A stretch of DNA of 60,382 nucleotides. It comes from Candidatus Lernaella stagnicola (GTDB lineage: Bacteria > Lernaellota > Lernaellaia > Lernaellales > Lernaellaceae). The stretch covers positions 1 through 60,382 of the forward strand of contig JAVCCK010000021.1 in the NCBI GenBank assembly GCA_030765525.1, read 5' to 3'. Each line of letters begins with the position of its first letter. Within the stretch, counting starts at the first letter, position 1. The position numbers and the translations under genes are program-made. Under the pieces are notes generated by a model. That model did not search any database, was not told the DNA's origin, and worked only from the letters and a program-made list of their open reading frames with translations. This document shows, piece after piece, positions 35,714 through 44,467 of the stretch.

Positions 35714-37036
35714 TCAACCTGCAGAAACCTGCTGGGCCTGTTTACCTTGGTAATATTGCTTGAGCAACCCGCGCAGGGCGGGATAGAGATATGCCGCGCC
35801 GACGCAGGCGATAAAGGCGAAGTAATTCGACAGCCGCACGGCCTTGGCCAGCAGCAGAACAATCGACAGTACCGTCATACCGGCCGTGAACGCCGCCGCT
35901 TCGGAAACGAAATGCTTGCGCTTACCCCAGGCAATATTCAGTCGCGCGGCGGGCACCATCAGCGGGCAAACCAGGGCAAAGGCGACGATCCACCGCAGGT
36001 GGATGGGCATCTCGCCGCGCAACCAACCCCACGAAGCGGCCAGGCCCCAGGCGTGGATCATCAATTTCAGGCAAAGCCAATGGAAGCAGAAGAAGACGAA
36101 CGAGAAAATGCCCAGGAACTCGATGTATTCGGCGATCGCGCGCCCCACCTTGCCGCGACGCTTCCACCGATCGTATCCGTAATGGCAGGCCAGCCAAGCC
36201 AGGCCCGAAATGCCCAGCGCCGAGAAGGCGTGATAGGGAACGTGGCGAAATAGGGCATCGGTGACTTGGTCGCCCGACAGTGCGCCGATTTGCAGACCCA
36301 GTGGCAAATAGGCCGAGCCGAAGCCGCCGGCCAGACAAAGTGCGAAGCCGATGCCCCACCACTTCGCGGTCCGCGGATTCTCGCGCACCGAGCGAAACGC
36401 CACGCCTCCCAGGATCGTATAACAAACCCACGGCAGGAGGCTGAAGTTCGCAAACAGCCACCGCTGGGGCAGGCTCAGGCCGGTGAGGATCGTTTTCATG
36501 GCGATGATCGCCGCAGGGTCGTCGGGCGCCACGCCGACGGGCAGGGTGTTGCGGTACCACATCAGCACCGGCTCCAACCCGACGCGAAAGCGGAAGTAGA
36601 CCAAGTACAACCCGAAACAGATCAGCAGGTGAACCCACGTCGGCCATTTGGTTCGCAACATCAAAAACGCAACGGCGATGCACGCCGCGATGCCCTGGAA
36701 GATCTGCCAGGTGTTCAGCGAGAGGCGGGCGAAGCTATACAGGTAGCCGATGAGAAACAGGATGACCGCGCCCCACAGGTAGTAGGCCGTGATCGGAAAA
36801 TGCGGGCGGCTGCGATATCGCTCCAGTACCAAAATGATATTCATGCCCGACGCGAAGAAAAAAAGCTGCGCGAAGGGCGGCTGCACGGCTAAGAGGAGGT
36901 TGGCGAAGCAATCGGGGTCGCCGATATGAAAGCGCATGGCGTGCGATTGCAGCATGATCAGGCAAGCCAAGCCCTTGAAAAAGTCAATGTATGAAATGCG
37001 CGCGGAGGCGCTGGAGTCCGTTGCGCCAGGCGTCAT
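35714..37036 (-). CDS. Membrane acyltransferase (acyltransferase-3/HGSNAT-like), paralogue 2
   Basis: 440 aa, about eleven TM helices. ISYIDFFKGLACLIMLQSHA and LFFFASGMNIILVLER match the other two copies in order and position. The start ATG overlaps the stop of paralogue 3 (ATGA), so translation is coupled. The His in QSHA, after the Asp-x-x-Lys-Gly stretch, is the likely catalytic residue. Substrate unknown. Confidence 0.78.
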   Translation of the reverse strand: MTPGATDSSASARISYIDFFKGLACLIMLQSHAMRFHIGDPDCFANLLLAVQPPFAQLFFFASGMNIILVLERYRSRPHFPITAYYLWGAVILFLIGYLYSFARLSLNTWQIFQGIAACIAVAFLMLRTKWPTWVHLLICFGLYLVYFRFRVGLEPVLMWYRNTLPVGVAPDDPAAIIAMKTILTGLSLPQRWLFANFSLLPWVCYTILGGVAFRSVRENPRTAKWWGIGFALCLAGGFGSAYLPLGLQIGALSGDQVTDALFRHVPYHAFSALGISGLAWLACHYGYDRWKRRGKVGRAIAEYIEFLGIFSFVFFCFHWLCLKLMIHAWGLAASWGWLRGEMPIHLRWIVAFALVCPLMVPAARLNIAWGKRKHFVSEAAAFTAGMTVLSIVLLLAKAVRLSNYFAFIACVGAAYLYPALRGLLKQYYQGKQAQQVSAG

Positions 37037-38370
37037 GCCTCACCCGCCGGCAACGCGGTGGTGTAACGACGACGCAGCTTGAGTCGCAACGTCGGGTAGA
37101 CGAAGGCGAAGCCGAAACTGACCAAGTAGCTGACGTACAGCGGAATTTCAATGTAATAGGGCGAGGGGCCGAAACCACGGACGAGACCGCCGATGATGCC
37201 GAGCGAGAGAAAGGTCAGCATCAGGCCGGCGATCATGAACACGGCGGTCTTGGTGGCGAAGCTCGACTTGGCCGCGAGGCGGTCGCGCAGGCGGGCGAAA
37301 ACGGGAACGAAAAACACCGTGCCGGCAATCACCAGCGCCGAACGCAGGTACGGATTGAGCGGCAACGCGTGTTCCACGGCGAGCACGGTCGAAATCAGCC
37401 ACCAGTGGACGATCAAGAACATGAAGCTCTCTTTGCCGAGCATCTCGCTGCGGTCCGCCAGGAAGCGCAAAACGGGATTTTGATACTCGCTCGCGCCCGG
37501 ATAGTGCCGCCGGGATACCAAATACAGCAGCCCCGCACCGCCGAGCGTCATGGCGACGTAGCTGGGAATGCCGCGCAACATCAGGTCCAGGAAGGTGTCG
37601 AGAAAGATCGCGTCCAGCAGGTTCTGCCCCCTACCGAACACGCCCCATCCCAAAAACGGCCCGACCACAAACAGCACGCCGAACAGCGCCCACCAGGGCC
37701 ACGTGCGCGGCTTCGGCCGCGTGACGCTGCGGTAGCACAGCGCTCCGACGTAGAAAAACGTAATCCATTGCAGAAAACCGAAGTGGATCATCGTCCATCG
37801 TTGCAGCGGTCGAATGGCCGCAAACAGCGCGGCGAGGGCGGGGCTGATGCCCGATACGAAGAGGTCGGAGGCCAGCGGCACTTGGGCCCGCAGTTCGCGG
37901 AATTCGGCGAAGCGCGGCGCGATCTCGACCGGCAGGCGGAGGGTCAGCAAATAGACGGCGTAGAAACCGATGACGATCAGCCAGTGCACAAAGGTCGGCA
38001 TGCGCAGGCGCATCAGCAAATAGACGACGACCGTGCACACCGCCACGCCCTGGAAGATATCCATGACCGGGCTGGCGCGGTTGAGGTTGTAGGTAAAGCC
38101 CAGGACGAAGAGCACCGCGGCGGCGGCCAGGTAGAAGCGCGTGGCGCGAAACCCGGGTTTGTCCGCGTTGCGTTCGAGGAAAGTCATCACGTTCATGCCC
38201 GAGACGAAGAAGAAAATCGGGCCCGAGAAATCCATGAAATGCAACACGATCTTGTCGAAGGTGTGCGGCACGGGCATGCGCGAACGCATAGCGTGGCCGA
38301 CGAGCATCAACACACACGCCAGGCCTTTGAGCATGTCGATTTCGTGATAGCGGACGGCGGTTTTGCTCAC
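37033..38370 (-). CDS. Membrane acyltransferase (acyltransferase-3/HGSNAT-like), paralogue 3
   Basis: 445 aa, about eleven TM helices. YHEIDMLKGLACVLMLVGHA and FFFVSGMNVMTFLER give the family core; the C-terminus is basic (LRLKLRRRY). GTG 38370 is chosen because AAGGAG sits 9 nt upstream. It is the first gene of a co-directional run: acyltransferase 3, acyltransferase 2, mntP, acyltransferase 1, sulfatase-like, TtcA-like. The three paralogues diverge strongly outside the core, so they are old duplications. Confidence 0.8.
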   Translation of the reverse strand: MSKTAVRYHEIDMLKGLACVLMLVGHAMRSRMPVPHTFDKIVLHFMDFSGPIFFFVSGMNVMTFLERNADKPGFRATRFYLAAAAVLFVLGFTYNLNRASPVMDIFQGVAVCTVVVYLLMRLRMPTFVHWLIVIGFYAVYLLTLRLPVEIAPRFAEFRELRAQVPLASDLFVSGISPALAALFAAIRPLQRWTMIHFGFLQWITFFYVGALCYRSVTRPKPRTWPWWALFGVLFVVGPFLGWGVFGRGQNLLDAIFLDTFLDLMLRGIPSYVAMTLGGAGLLYLVSRRHYPGASEYQNPVLRFLADRSEMLGKESFMFLIVHWWLISTVLAVEHALPLNPYLRSALVIAGTVFFVPVFARLRDRLAAKSSFATKTAVFMIAGLMLTFLSLGIIGGLVRGFGPSPYYIEIPLYVSYLVSFGFAFVYPTLRLKLRRRYTTALPAGEA

Positions 38371-38464
38371 GGGCGTATTCTCCTTGAAACGCCGTAAAGT
38401 ACCGCACCGGGCCGCGTCGGGGAAGAGCGAAATCCCCATTATGGGATGTGAAAAAAATCGCCTA

Positions 38465-38470
38465 TACTGA
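38465..38470 (+). promoter_or_regulatory. Candidate -10 element before the transporter gene
   Basis: TATACT lies in the 164-nt divergent gap, about 65 nt before the ATG at 38535. No good -35 is visible at 17 nt. The interval 38371-38534 must also contain the promoter of the minus-strand acyltransferase run, which I cannot place. Confidence 0.3.
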
Positions 38471-38534
38471 GACGGATGCTGCTTCTTTGGATTTTCGCCA
38501 TTTGAATTTTTTACCTTGATGGGAGTGTTGGGTA

Positions 38535-39638
38535 ATGGCCGAAGTGCAAGCGGTGGAACCGGGCCGGACGTTTTTTTCTCATTTGCTGACGCCGCGATTT
38601 TTCCCAGTCACGCACGGGATCATCCATGCGATCGTCGACGCCGCGACGGTCATGGTGATCTTCAGCACGATTTTCGTTCATGAATTACACCCGAGCGACG
38701 CCTTCACGCTGGTGTTGTCCTACGACCTGCTGGCCTTTGCCGGGCAGGCCTTCGTCGGATACGCGAGCGACCGCTTTCGTGCCGAGCGGGCCGTCACGTT
38801 GGCGGGAATCGTTCTAGCATTCGTCGCCGTGCTGACCATGCGCATCCATCCGTGGGCGGCGATGATTGTGGCGGGCGTGGGCAACGCGTTCTTTCATGTC
38901 GGGGCCGGGGCGGTGTCACTGCACGTACGCACCGGGCGGGCGACTTTTCCCGGAATTTTCGTGGCGCCGGGCGCACTTGGCTTGGCGATGGGCATTTACG
39001 TCGGCAAGGGGCATTTCCTAATCACGTGGCCGTTCCTTGTGTTGTTGGCGGCCGGGTTCGCTTTCGCGGCGGTGGCGAAACTGCCGGAGATACCCTACAC
39101 GCGCAAAACGAAGCTGCTTGACGTGAAAATGCCGCTGCTGATTCTGTTTTTGCTGCTGTTTTCCGTTGCGGTGCGCGCCTTGGTCGGCGGCGCGGGCAGC
39201 TACGATTTACCCAAGACGGTCAAGACCGTATCGTTCGGCCTGGCCGCGGCAGCGTTCGCGGGTAAGGCGATGGGCGGCATCATTTCCGACCGCCTCGGTT
39301 GGATACCCGTAAGTGTCGGTGCGCTATTGATTTCGGCGCCGCTGATCGCGTTCGGCGGGGCGAACCCGATTGTCCTGACGATCGGGCTGTTTCTCTTCCA
39401 GATGACCATGCCGGTTACGCTGACCGCCTGCGCTGCGGTGCTGCCGGGGCGGCCGGGATTCGCCTTTGGGTTAACCTGCCTGGCGTTGATATTGGGTGCC
39501 GTGCCGACGTTCTACCACGCGGTGAAAATCCACTACGGGCCGGGTCCGTTCCTGGGGTTGATATTGCTTTCGGCAGCGTCGGTGGGCGCGGGGCTTTGGA
39601 TGCTGCGGGGCAAAGTGCCGATGAAGTTCCGCGATTAG
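38535..39638 (+). CDS. MFS-type transporter
   Basis: 367 aa, about eleven or twelve TM helices. The loop after helix 2 reads GYASDRFRAERA, close to the MFS signature G-x-x-x-D-R-x-G-R-R, and the second half repeats it as GIISDRLGW. It resembles fosmidomycin-resistance-like or nitrate/sugar MFS members but is not assignable to a substrate. Its stop overlaps that of the convergent Asp-rich gene by 3 nt. Confidence 0.82.
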   Translation: MAEVQAVEPGRTFFSHLLTPRFFPVTHGIIHAIVDAATVMVIFSTIFVHELHPSDAFTLVLSYDLLAFAGQAFVGYASDRFRAERAVTLAGIVLAFVAVLTMRIHPWAAMIVAGVGNAFFHVGAGAVSLHVRTGRATFPGIFVAPGALGLAMGIYVGKGHFLITWPFLVLLAAGFAFAAVAKLPEIPYTRKTKLLDVKMPLLILFLLLFSVAVRALVGGAGSYDLPKTVKTVSFGLAAAAFAGKAMGGIISDRLGWIPVSVGALLISAPLIAFGGANPIVLTIGLFLFQMTMPVTLTACAAVLPGRPGFAFGLTCLALILGAVPTFYHAVKIHYGPGPFLGLILLSAASVGAGLWMLRGKVPMKFRD

Positions 39639-40435
39639 TCTCGCGGCCGCGCGCGTAAGCTGAGCAATAACGCGAGCATTCCCAGGGAGAGCATGATGGC
39701 GGTCATGGCGACCCCTGAGGTGTGCGACGAAGTATGGCAGCCGCCGGTCGAGTCGTCCTTTTCCTCATCGTCGTTATCGCCGGCCTCGCTGCTATCGTCG
39801 TCGGCGTAATTATTTGAGCCGCCGCCCCCGCCGGAGTCGTTGTCGTCGTCGTCGTCGTCGTCGTACGAGTCATCATCACCGTAGCCGCCGTCGTACATGT
39901 ATTCGCAGCCAACCTCGAAGTATTTGACTTGGTACCCGCTGCCGCCGGTGCCGGTGTAACGCAACGCGAGGGTTACCATTTTGTCGTAAGGGGTATACAG
40001 ACTGGCGGTGCCGTATTCACTGACCGCCAAGTTTTGCCAAGTGGGATTTTCGGCCTCGCCGTAATCGAAGCTGTATTGCAGGGAAAGCGGATCTTTCGGC
40101 GAAAAGCCAAAAGACTCGCCCTGTTGCCCGAACTCGATATCGAAGTAATACGCGTAACAATCCGGCGTTTGGAACGTCGGGGTAATCAGCCGTTCGTCGG
40201 AAGGGACGGCCGACCCGAAGACGACGGCGCAGCGGTGCGCGGCGTCGGGGCATTCGTCCTGGTGCCATGTGATGTCGGGATTGGTTTGCTCGATTCGCCA
40301 CCCCGGTGGCGGGAAATCGTTGTCGAAGCGCTCTTCGAACAAGTCGTAGTATTCGGGCCCCGGGGCGTAGTCGGCCCAAGCCGAGGACGTGCACGCCAAA
40401 ACGAGAACCAGCAATAAAAACAGCTTCTTCAACAT
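39635..40435 (-). CDS. Secreted protein with Asp linker and C-terminal Cys-TM-Arg anchor
   Basis: 266 aa. Signal peptide (1-21, SSAWA cleavage), then a beta-rich domain of about 170 residues (EERFDNDFPPPGWRIEQ and similar, a jelly-roll-like ectodomain). A D/N/G/E-rich linker of about 55 residues follows, then STGGCHTSS, a TM helix (SGVAMTAIMLSLGMLALLLS) and LRARPRD. Cys, helix and Arg tail in that order form a tripartite sorting signal like MYXO-CTERM. Start ATG 40435 gives the signal peptide. Confidence 0.83.
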   Translation of the reverse strand: MLKKLFLLLVLVLACTSSAWADYAPGPEYYDLFEERFDNDFPPPGWRIEQTNPDITWHQDECPDAAHRCAVVFGSAVPSDERLITPTFQTPDCYAYYFDIEFGQQGESFGFSPKDPLSLQYSFDYGEAENPTWQNLAVSEYGTASLYTPYDKMVTLALRYTGTGGSGYQVKYFEVGCEYMYDGGYGDDDSYDDDDDDDNDSGGGGGSNNYADDDSSEAGDNDDEEKDDSTGGCHTSSHTSGVAMTAIMLSLGMLALLLSLRARPRD

Positions 40436-40458
40436 GGTTGCTTTCCCGAAAAAAGCAA

Positions 40459-40797
40459 TCACTCGGGTTTTCGAGCGACGCGACGCAGACTGAGTGCAAA
40501 TGCAACCAGGCCGATCGTCATCATCACGGCGAACATCAACGAGCCGGATTGCTTGTTGGTCACTCCGCAACCGGAATCATTGTCGTTGTTGTTGTCGTTG
40601 TCGTTGTCGTTATCGTTATCGTTGTCGTCGTCCGTCGACCCGGAATCGTCATCGACATTCGAATCGTCATCGACATTCGAGTCGTCATCGACAGACGAAT
40701 CGTCGTCGTAGGACCAGGAGTCGTCATCGGCCCAATCAGCCAAGGCGGATACGGGGAGAAGAGACACAAACAAAAAAACAAAAATCCACTTCTTCAT
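40459..40797 (-). CDS. Asp-repeat mini-protein with C-terminal Cys-TM-Arg anchor
   Basis: 112 aa. Signal peptide (about 1-21), then roughly 55 residues that are almost only Asp with Ser, Asn and Val (DDDSNV repeats, then DN repeats). DSGCGVTNKQSGS, a TM helix and LRRVARKPE follow. The mature protein has no room for a folded domain. The C-terminal signal is nearly identical to that of the next gene (SGCGVTN[K/R]QSGSLMFA). ATG 40797 follows GGAGA. Probably exposed as a charged tether or Ca2+-binding chain. Confidence 0.75.
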   Translation of the reverse strand: MKKWIFVFLFVSLLPVSALADWADDDSWSYDDDSSVDDDSNVDDDSNVDDDSGSTDDDNDNDNDNDNDNNNDNDSGCGVTNKQSGSLMFAVMMTIGLVAFALSLRRVARKPE

Positions 40798-40837
40798 AAT
40801 CGTCTCCATGGGCGGCATTCGCTGCGCTCTTAGCCCC

Positions 40838-41251
40838 CTATTGTACTCTTCGCAAACTCAATCCAAGGGCGAACAGGCCGATGGTCATCATCACGGCGAA
40901 CATCAGCGAGCCGGATTGGCGATTGGTGACGCCGCAACCCGATTCGTCATTATTTGTGTCGTCGCCGTCATTTAAATCGCCTTCGTCGGCGTCGTCATCG
41001 GTGTCGCTAGCGTCGTCATCGGCGGCACTAGCGTCGTCATCGTCACCGCTTGCATCATCGTCAGCCGCCCCCGCATCGTCGTCGATATCGGTATCGTCGT
41101 CGATATCCGTGTCGTCGTCGATATCGGTATCGTCGTCGATATCCGTATCGTCATCGTACCAGGTGTCGTCATCGGGCGGAGCGGCGTCGGCCCACGCCAA
41201 GCCGGAAAACACACAAACAAGAAGCAACGCCATCGCGAGTTTTTCCAACAT
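40838..41251 (-). CDS. Asp-repeat mini-protein with C-terminal Cys-TM-Arg anchor (paralogue)
   Basis: 137 aa. Signal peptide (1-21, GLAWA), then about 80 residues of Asp-rich repeats including five or so DDDTDI units, then DESGCGVTNRQSGS, TM helix and LRRVQ. A tandem duplicate of the gene 40 nt downstream: signal peptide and C-terminal signal are conserved while the repeats differ. ATG 41251 follows AGAGG; the TTG seven codons upstream is less likely. Confidence 0.75.
   Translation of the reverse strand: MLEKLAMALLLVCVFSGLAWADAAPPDDDTWYDDDTDIDDDTDIDDDTDIDDDTDIDDDAGAADDDASGDDDDASAADDDASDTDDDADEGDLNDGDDTNNDESGCGVTNRQSGSLMFAVMMTIGLFALGLSLRRVQ
41078..41156. repeat. 18-bp coding tandem repeat (Asp-Ile/Thr units)
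   Basis: About four copies of an 18-bp unit (TCGTCGTCGATATCGGTA on the plus strand) encode the hexapeptide repeat D-D-D-T-D-I of the mini-protein. Two alternating variants (ATCGGT and ATCCGT) suggest stepwise duplication. Prone to slippage. Confidence 0.8.
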
Positions 41252-41272
41252 GACAAACCTCTTCTTTCCCAA

Positions 41273-41465
41273 TACTCAAAACACTATATCAGCAGCGGGG
41301 TGAGTGTGTCGGCGTGATCCGAGATGATGCGAAGTTGCCGTAACAACTCCTTAATCCAGACTCCGCGCGGGCCACGCATACAAACATAACGGTCCGCGCC
41401 CCCGCTGGATATTTGGAGAGTATCAAGTCACGGCGTCTATTGCAATCGAATTTCGCCGGGAAGGC
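41273..41465. other. Intergenic gap, no gene seen
   Basis: 193 nt between the mini-protein start and the rmlD stop, both minus strand. It must hold the promoter of the Asp-rich genes; I see no clear hexamers. GC-rich patches near 41366-41408 could fold but are not followed by T runs on the minus strand. Confidence 0.3.
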
Positions 41466-42317
41466 TTATCGAAGACCGAGGCGGACCAAGTGAGCGGCCA
41501 GCCCTTCGCGCCAATCGGGAAAAGGGTATCCGGTCGCGGCGGTGAAGCTTGCCGTATCCAGGCGGCTGTTTTGGGGCCGCGGGGCGGGTCGGTCGATCTC
41601 GGTAGACGAAATCGGCTCGATCACCGCTTCCGCGAAACCGGCGAACTCAGCGATTTGTTTGGCGAAATCGAACCACGAACAATGTCCGCCGCCTACGGTG
41701 TGATGTACGCCGACCAGATGGCTTTCGATGGCCGCGAGTATGGCTTCAGCCAAGTGGCCGGTGTAAGTCGGCGAGCCGATTTGGTCGTTGACGACGCGAA
41801 GGGGCTCGCCTTTTTTGAGTTTTGCGAGGATCGCGCTGACGAAATTCGGACCGCCTGGACCATGGAGCCATGCCGTGCGAAGGATGACGCAGCGGTTGCC
41901 CAACACTTTGCGTGCCGCCGCCTCACCGGCCCATTTGCTTTTGCCGTAGACGCCTAGGGGCCCGGGCTCGTCGTCGGGAAGGTAGGCATCGGTTTTTTTG
42001 CCGTCGAAAACGTAATCCGTGGAAACGTGCAGCAAGCGCGCCCCGCGACCGCGGCAGGCCAGCGCCAAATTTTTCGTAGCCGTTTCATTGACGGCGAAAG
42101 CGGCGTCGGGCTCCTGTTCGGCGCGGTCGACGGCGGTATAGGCGGCGCAGTTGACAACCCAGGAAGGCGCGTACATTTCCAGCAGCTCCTGAGCTTGGTC
42201 TAGGTCGGTAAGATCGGCGTCGTCAATATCAACGCCGAAGACTTCGAGGCGCTCGCCCAAGACTATGAGGGCGTCTTGGCCCAACATCCCATCGGCGCCG
42301 GTAACGATTACTTTCAT
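41466..42317 (-). CDS. rmlD: dTDP-4-dehydrorhamnose reductase
   Basis: 283 aa NAD(P)-dependent SDR. Glycine motif VTGADGMLG at the N-terminus, VNCAAYTAVDRAE, HVSTDYVFDGKK, and catalytic YGKSKWAGE (Tyr-x-x-x-Lys). It makes dTDP-L-rhamnose for surface glycans. The other rml genes are absent here. Its ATG overlaps the upstream stop (ATGA), so it closes a six-gene minus-strand operon. Without rmlABC alongside, a relative with another sugar is possible. Confidence 0.88.
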   Translation of the reverse strand: MKVIVTGADGMLGQDALIVLGERLEVFGVDIDDADLTDLDQAQELLEMYAPSWVVNCAAYTAVDRAEQEPDAAFAVNETATKNLALACRGRGARLLHVSTDYVFDGKKTDAYLPDDEPGPLGVYGKSKWAGEAAARKVLGNRCVILRTAWLHGPGGPNFVSAILAKLKKGEPLRVVNDQIGSPTYTGHLAEAILAAIESHLVGVHHTVGGGHCSWFDFAKQIAEFAGFAEAVIEPISSTEIDRPAPRPQNSRLDTASFTAATGYPFPDWREGLAAHLVRLGLR

Positions 42318-43135
42318 GTTTCCGTGGTAGTTTCCAAGAAGTCGTGTTCGTTGAGTATTACGGCCACTTCCTCGGTGTAGGTGCCGTCCATATTGTACAC
42401 GAACATGGGCCGATTTACATGCAATGAGACGCCGGCGTCGCGCTGAGCTTCGAGCATCGCGAGCTTGGCGCCGGAGGAATGGTTGGCGTGGACGAATTGC
42501 ACCTGCCGCGGTTCGAGGCTGTGGGCCCGACACAGGCAGAACAGGGCGGTCAAACGCTTGACGGGAAAGACGAAATACGCACGGCCCTTGGGCTTAATCA
42601 AGTAACGGGCCGCGATCACGACTTCTTCGAGCGTGATCTTGATTTCGTGCCGGGCGACGGCTTTTTCGTCTTCCGGATTCACACGCCCGGTCCCGGCGGC
42701 GACGTAGGGCGGGTTGGAGATCACCACGTCAAAACTATCGGCGGCGAAGCTTTTCTTGATATCCCTGATATCGCTGTGTCGGATGTCGATCTTTTTTCCG
42801 AGATGGTTGGCGGTCACACTTCGCTCGGCCATGTCGGCCATCGTTTTCTGGACTTCGACGCCCACAAATCCGGCTTTTGCCTCAACTTGGCGACTGGCTA
42901 GGATGAGCGGCATGATGCCGCTGCCTGTTCCCAAGTCGATGACCTGATCGCCCTTTTTCAACTCAATAAAAGAGGTCAAGAGAATCGGGTCGACACTGAA
43001 CCGATAGCCGTTTTTTTTCTGCAAGATGACCATTTCGCCGTGGAGCAAATCCTGCAGTTCTTCATCGGTGTTTACGTCGACATCTTGGAAGCGATCGGAA
43101 TTGGTTTTGTCACTACCGTTATTCACATCAGCCAT
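42314..43135 (-). CDS. N6-adenine tRNA methyltransferase-like protein (TrmN6/YfiC family)
   Basis: 273 aa. SAM motif DLGTGSGIMPL (67-77) and catalytic NPPY (141-144). The N-terminal GYRFSVDPILLTSF is the family's substrate-side motif (as F-[SR]-x-D-[AP]-xLL). In E. coli the enzyme methylates A37 of tRNA1Val. ATG 43135 is chosen from GGAG at 6-nt spacing; it overlaps the DUF1015 stop by 8 nt. The first 25 residues are polar and not conserved in the family. Confidence 0.88.
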   Translation of the reverse strand: MADVNNGSDKTNSDRFQDVDVNTDEELQDLLHGEMVILQKKNGYRFSVDPILLTSFIELKKGDQVIDLGTGSGIMPLILASRQVEAKAGFVGVEVQKTMADMAERSVTANHLGKKIDIRHSDIRDIKKSFAADSFDVVISNPPYVAAGTGRVNPEDEKAVARHEIKITLEEVVIAARYLIKPKGRAYFVFPVKRLTALFCLCRAHSLEPRQVQFVHANHSSGAKLAMLEAQRDAGVSLHVNRPMFVYNMDGTYTEEVAVILNEHDFLETTTET

Positions 43136-44465
43136 TTGTTTCTCCGTGAGAACCATATTTAATGCTGTGCATGACCAGACCAGCCGGAATATTGGGATAA
43201 AACCGGGCGGCCTTATGTGGCAATTTTAGCTTCGCATCGGCAACAGATTCGAGTTGGCGGGTCGCCAGTGGATTGAGCAAGAACACCGCTTGCGCTTCTT
43301 TCTCGGTCACCAGTTGCAGCAAGCGCTCGGGTTCATGGAAAAAGACCAACTCACCCTTGCTGCGATCGGCGGGATCCAGGCCCAGGGGGCCCTCCAAAAT
43401 CAGGCGGTGCAGCAGCGCAACGTCCATATCCCGGATCGGTTCGGCCAATCCTTCGGGCAAGATGAGCTTGGCCGCGTCGTTTTTGACGGAAAGAAGCAGA
43501 ATTTCAGGCACTCCTTCAATGGCCGCGGCAAACGTCGCCTCGTCATGTTCGTCATCCCGGGCCATCTCCGTCATTACGTGTTGCAGCAGTTCGCCGTCGG
43601 CGTCGCTTTGGTCGAGTTCGCGGATATAGAACGTCTTCGACAATTCGAAAAGCAGGTCGTTCGGATTAAGCCGCGGCAGACCGGTTACGGCGCGGTGAAT
43701 CGGCAGGATGGAGAGGCCGTCGTCCTGCAAGGGAACGAAGCAAGCGAGAATTCGTTGGGCCGCTTCGTTTTCGGGATGCGCCGCGGCGAACGCTTGGGCC
43801 GTGCGGTAGCGGTGGTGACCGTCGGCCAAGATGACGGTGTGTGTCGCCATGATGTCCCGCACGCGCTCAATCAGTTCCGGATCACCGAGGCGAAACACGG
43901 TATGGGAGGATTCGTCATCACATTCGGTGTCGATACAAGCCTCGACCTCGCCCGCGGCTCCGACCAACAGGGACATCACCTCGCGTTCGGGGTCAGAATA
44001 CAACAGGAAGATGGGTGCCGCGGCTACGTGCGTGGCTTCCATGAGTTTCAGGCGCTCAACCCGCGGATTGACCCAGTCCGTCTCCTGGGGCAGGACCATG
44101 CGACTGCTTTCGGGTTCCAGGTCGAGCAGGGCGAAAAACGCCTTGCACACTTTGTATTGACCGTCAGGTCCGACGTATCCCTGGCGATAGTAGTAAATGC
44201 CGGGTTGAACGTCGCGTATCACGATGTTGTCCGCGCACCACTTGTTCCACGTATCGCCGGCGCGCTTGGCCATCTGCTCAATATTCACGTCATTGAGTTC
44301 GTCGTGGCCGGGCATTAGCTGAATGATGTTCACCGCGCCGCGATGGGCGATTTCGTCGCGTAGACGCTCATCCACTTGGTCGTATGGCGGCGCGAGCGCC
44401 GTACCGATGTCGGGAACGTTTTCCGGATGAAAGCGCCAAGCGGCAAAGGGGGCAATTCGGGCCAC
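43128..44465 (-). CDS. DUF1015 family protein
   Basis: 445 aa. Family markers are IAPFAAWRF at the start, ALAPPYDQV, and the highly conserved ADGHHRYRTAQAF. The DUF1015 family is widespread in anaerobes and deltaproteobacterial groups, and its function is not settled. GTG start after GAGG. Gap of 2 nt to tsaC upstream and an 8-nt overlap downstream indicate one transcript. Confidence 0.92.
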   Translation of the reverse strand: MARIAPFAAWRFHPENVPDIGTALAPPYDQVDERLRDEIAHRGAVNIIQLMPGHDELNDVNIEQMAKRAGDTWNKWCADNIVIRDVQPGIYYYRQGYVGPDGQYKVCKAFFALLDLEPESSRMVLPQETDWVNPRVERLKLMEATHVAAAPIFLLYSDPEREVMSLLVGAAGEVEACIDTECDDESSHTVFRLGDPELIERVRDIMATHTVILADGHHRYRTAQAFAAAHPENEAAQRILACFVPLQDDGLSILPIHRAVTGLPRLNPNDLLFELSKTFYIRELDQSDADGELLQHVMTEMARDDEHDEATFAAAIEGVPEILLLSVKNDAAKLILPEGLAEPIRDMDVALLHRLILEGPLGLDPADRSKGELVFFHEPERLLQLVTEKEAQAVFLLNPLATRQLESVADAKLKLPHKAARFYPNIPAGLVMHSIKYGSHGETNG

Positions 44466-44467
44466 GT

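Noticed and set aside
36991-38397. 468-codon plus-strand open frame
   Set aside because: Antisense to an acyltransferase paralogue with the conserved family core; product is charged low-complexity sequence typical of antisense to hydrophobic helices.
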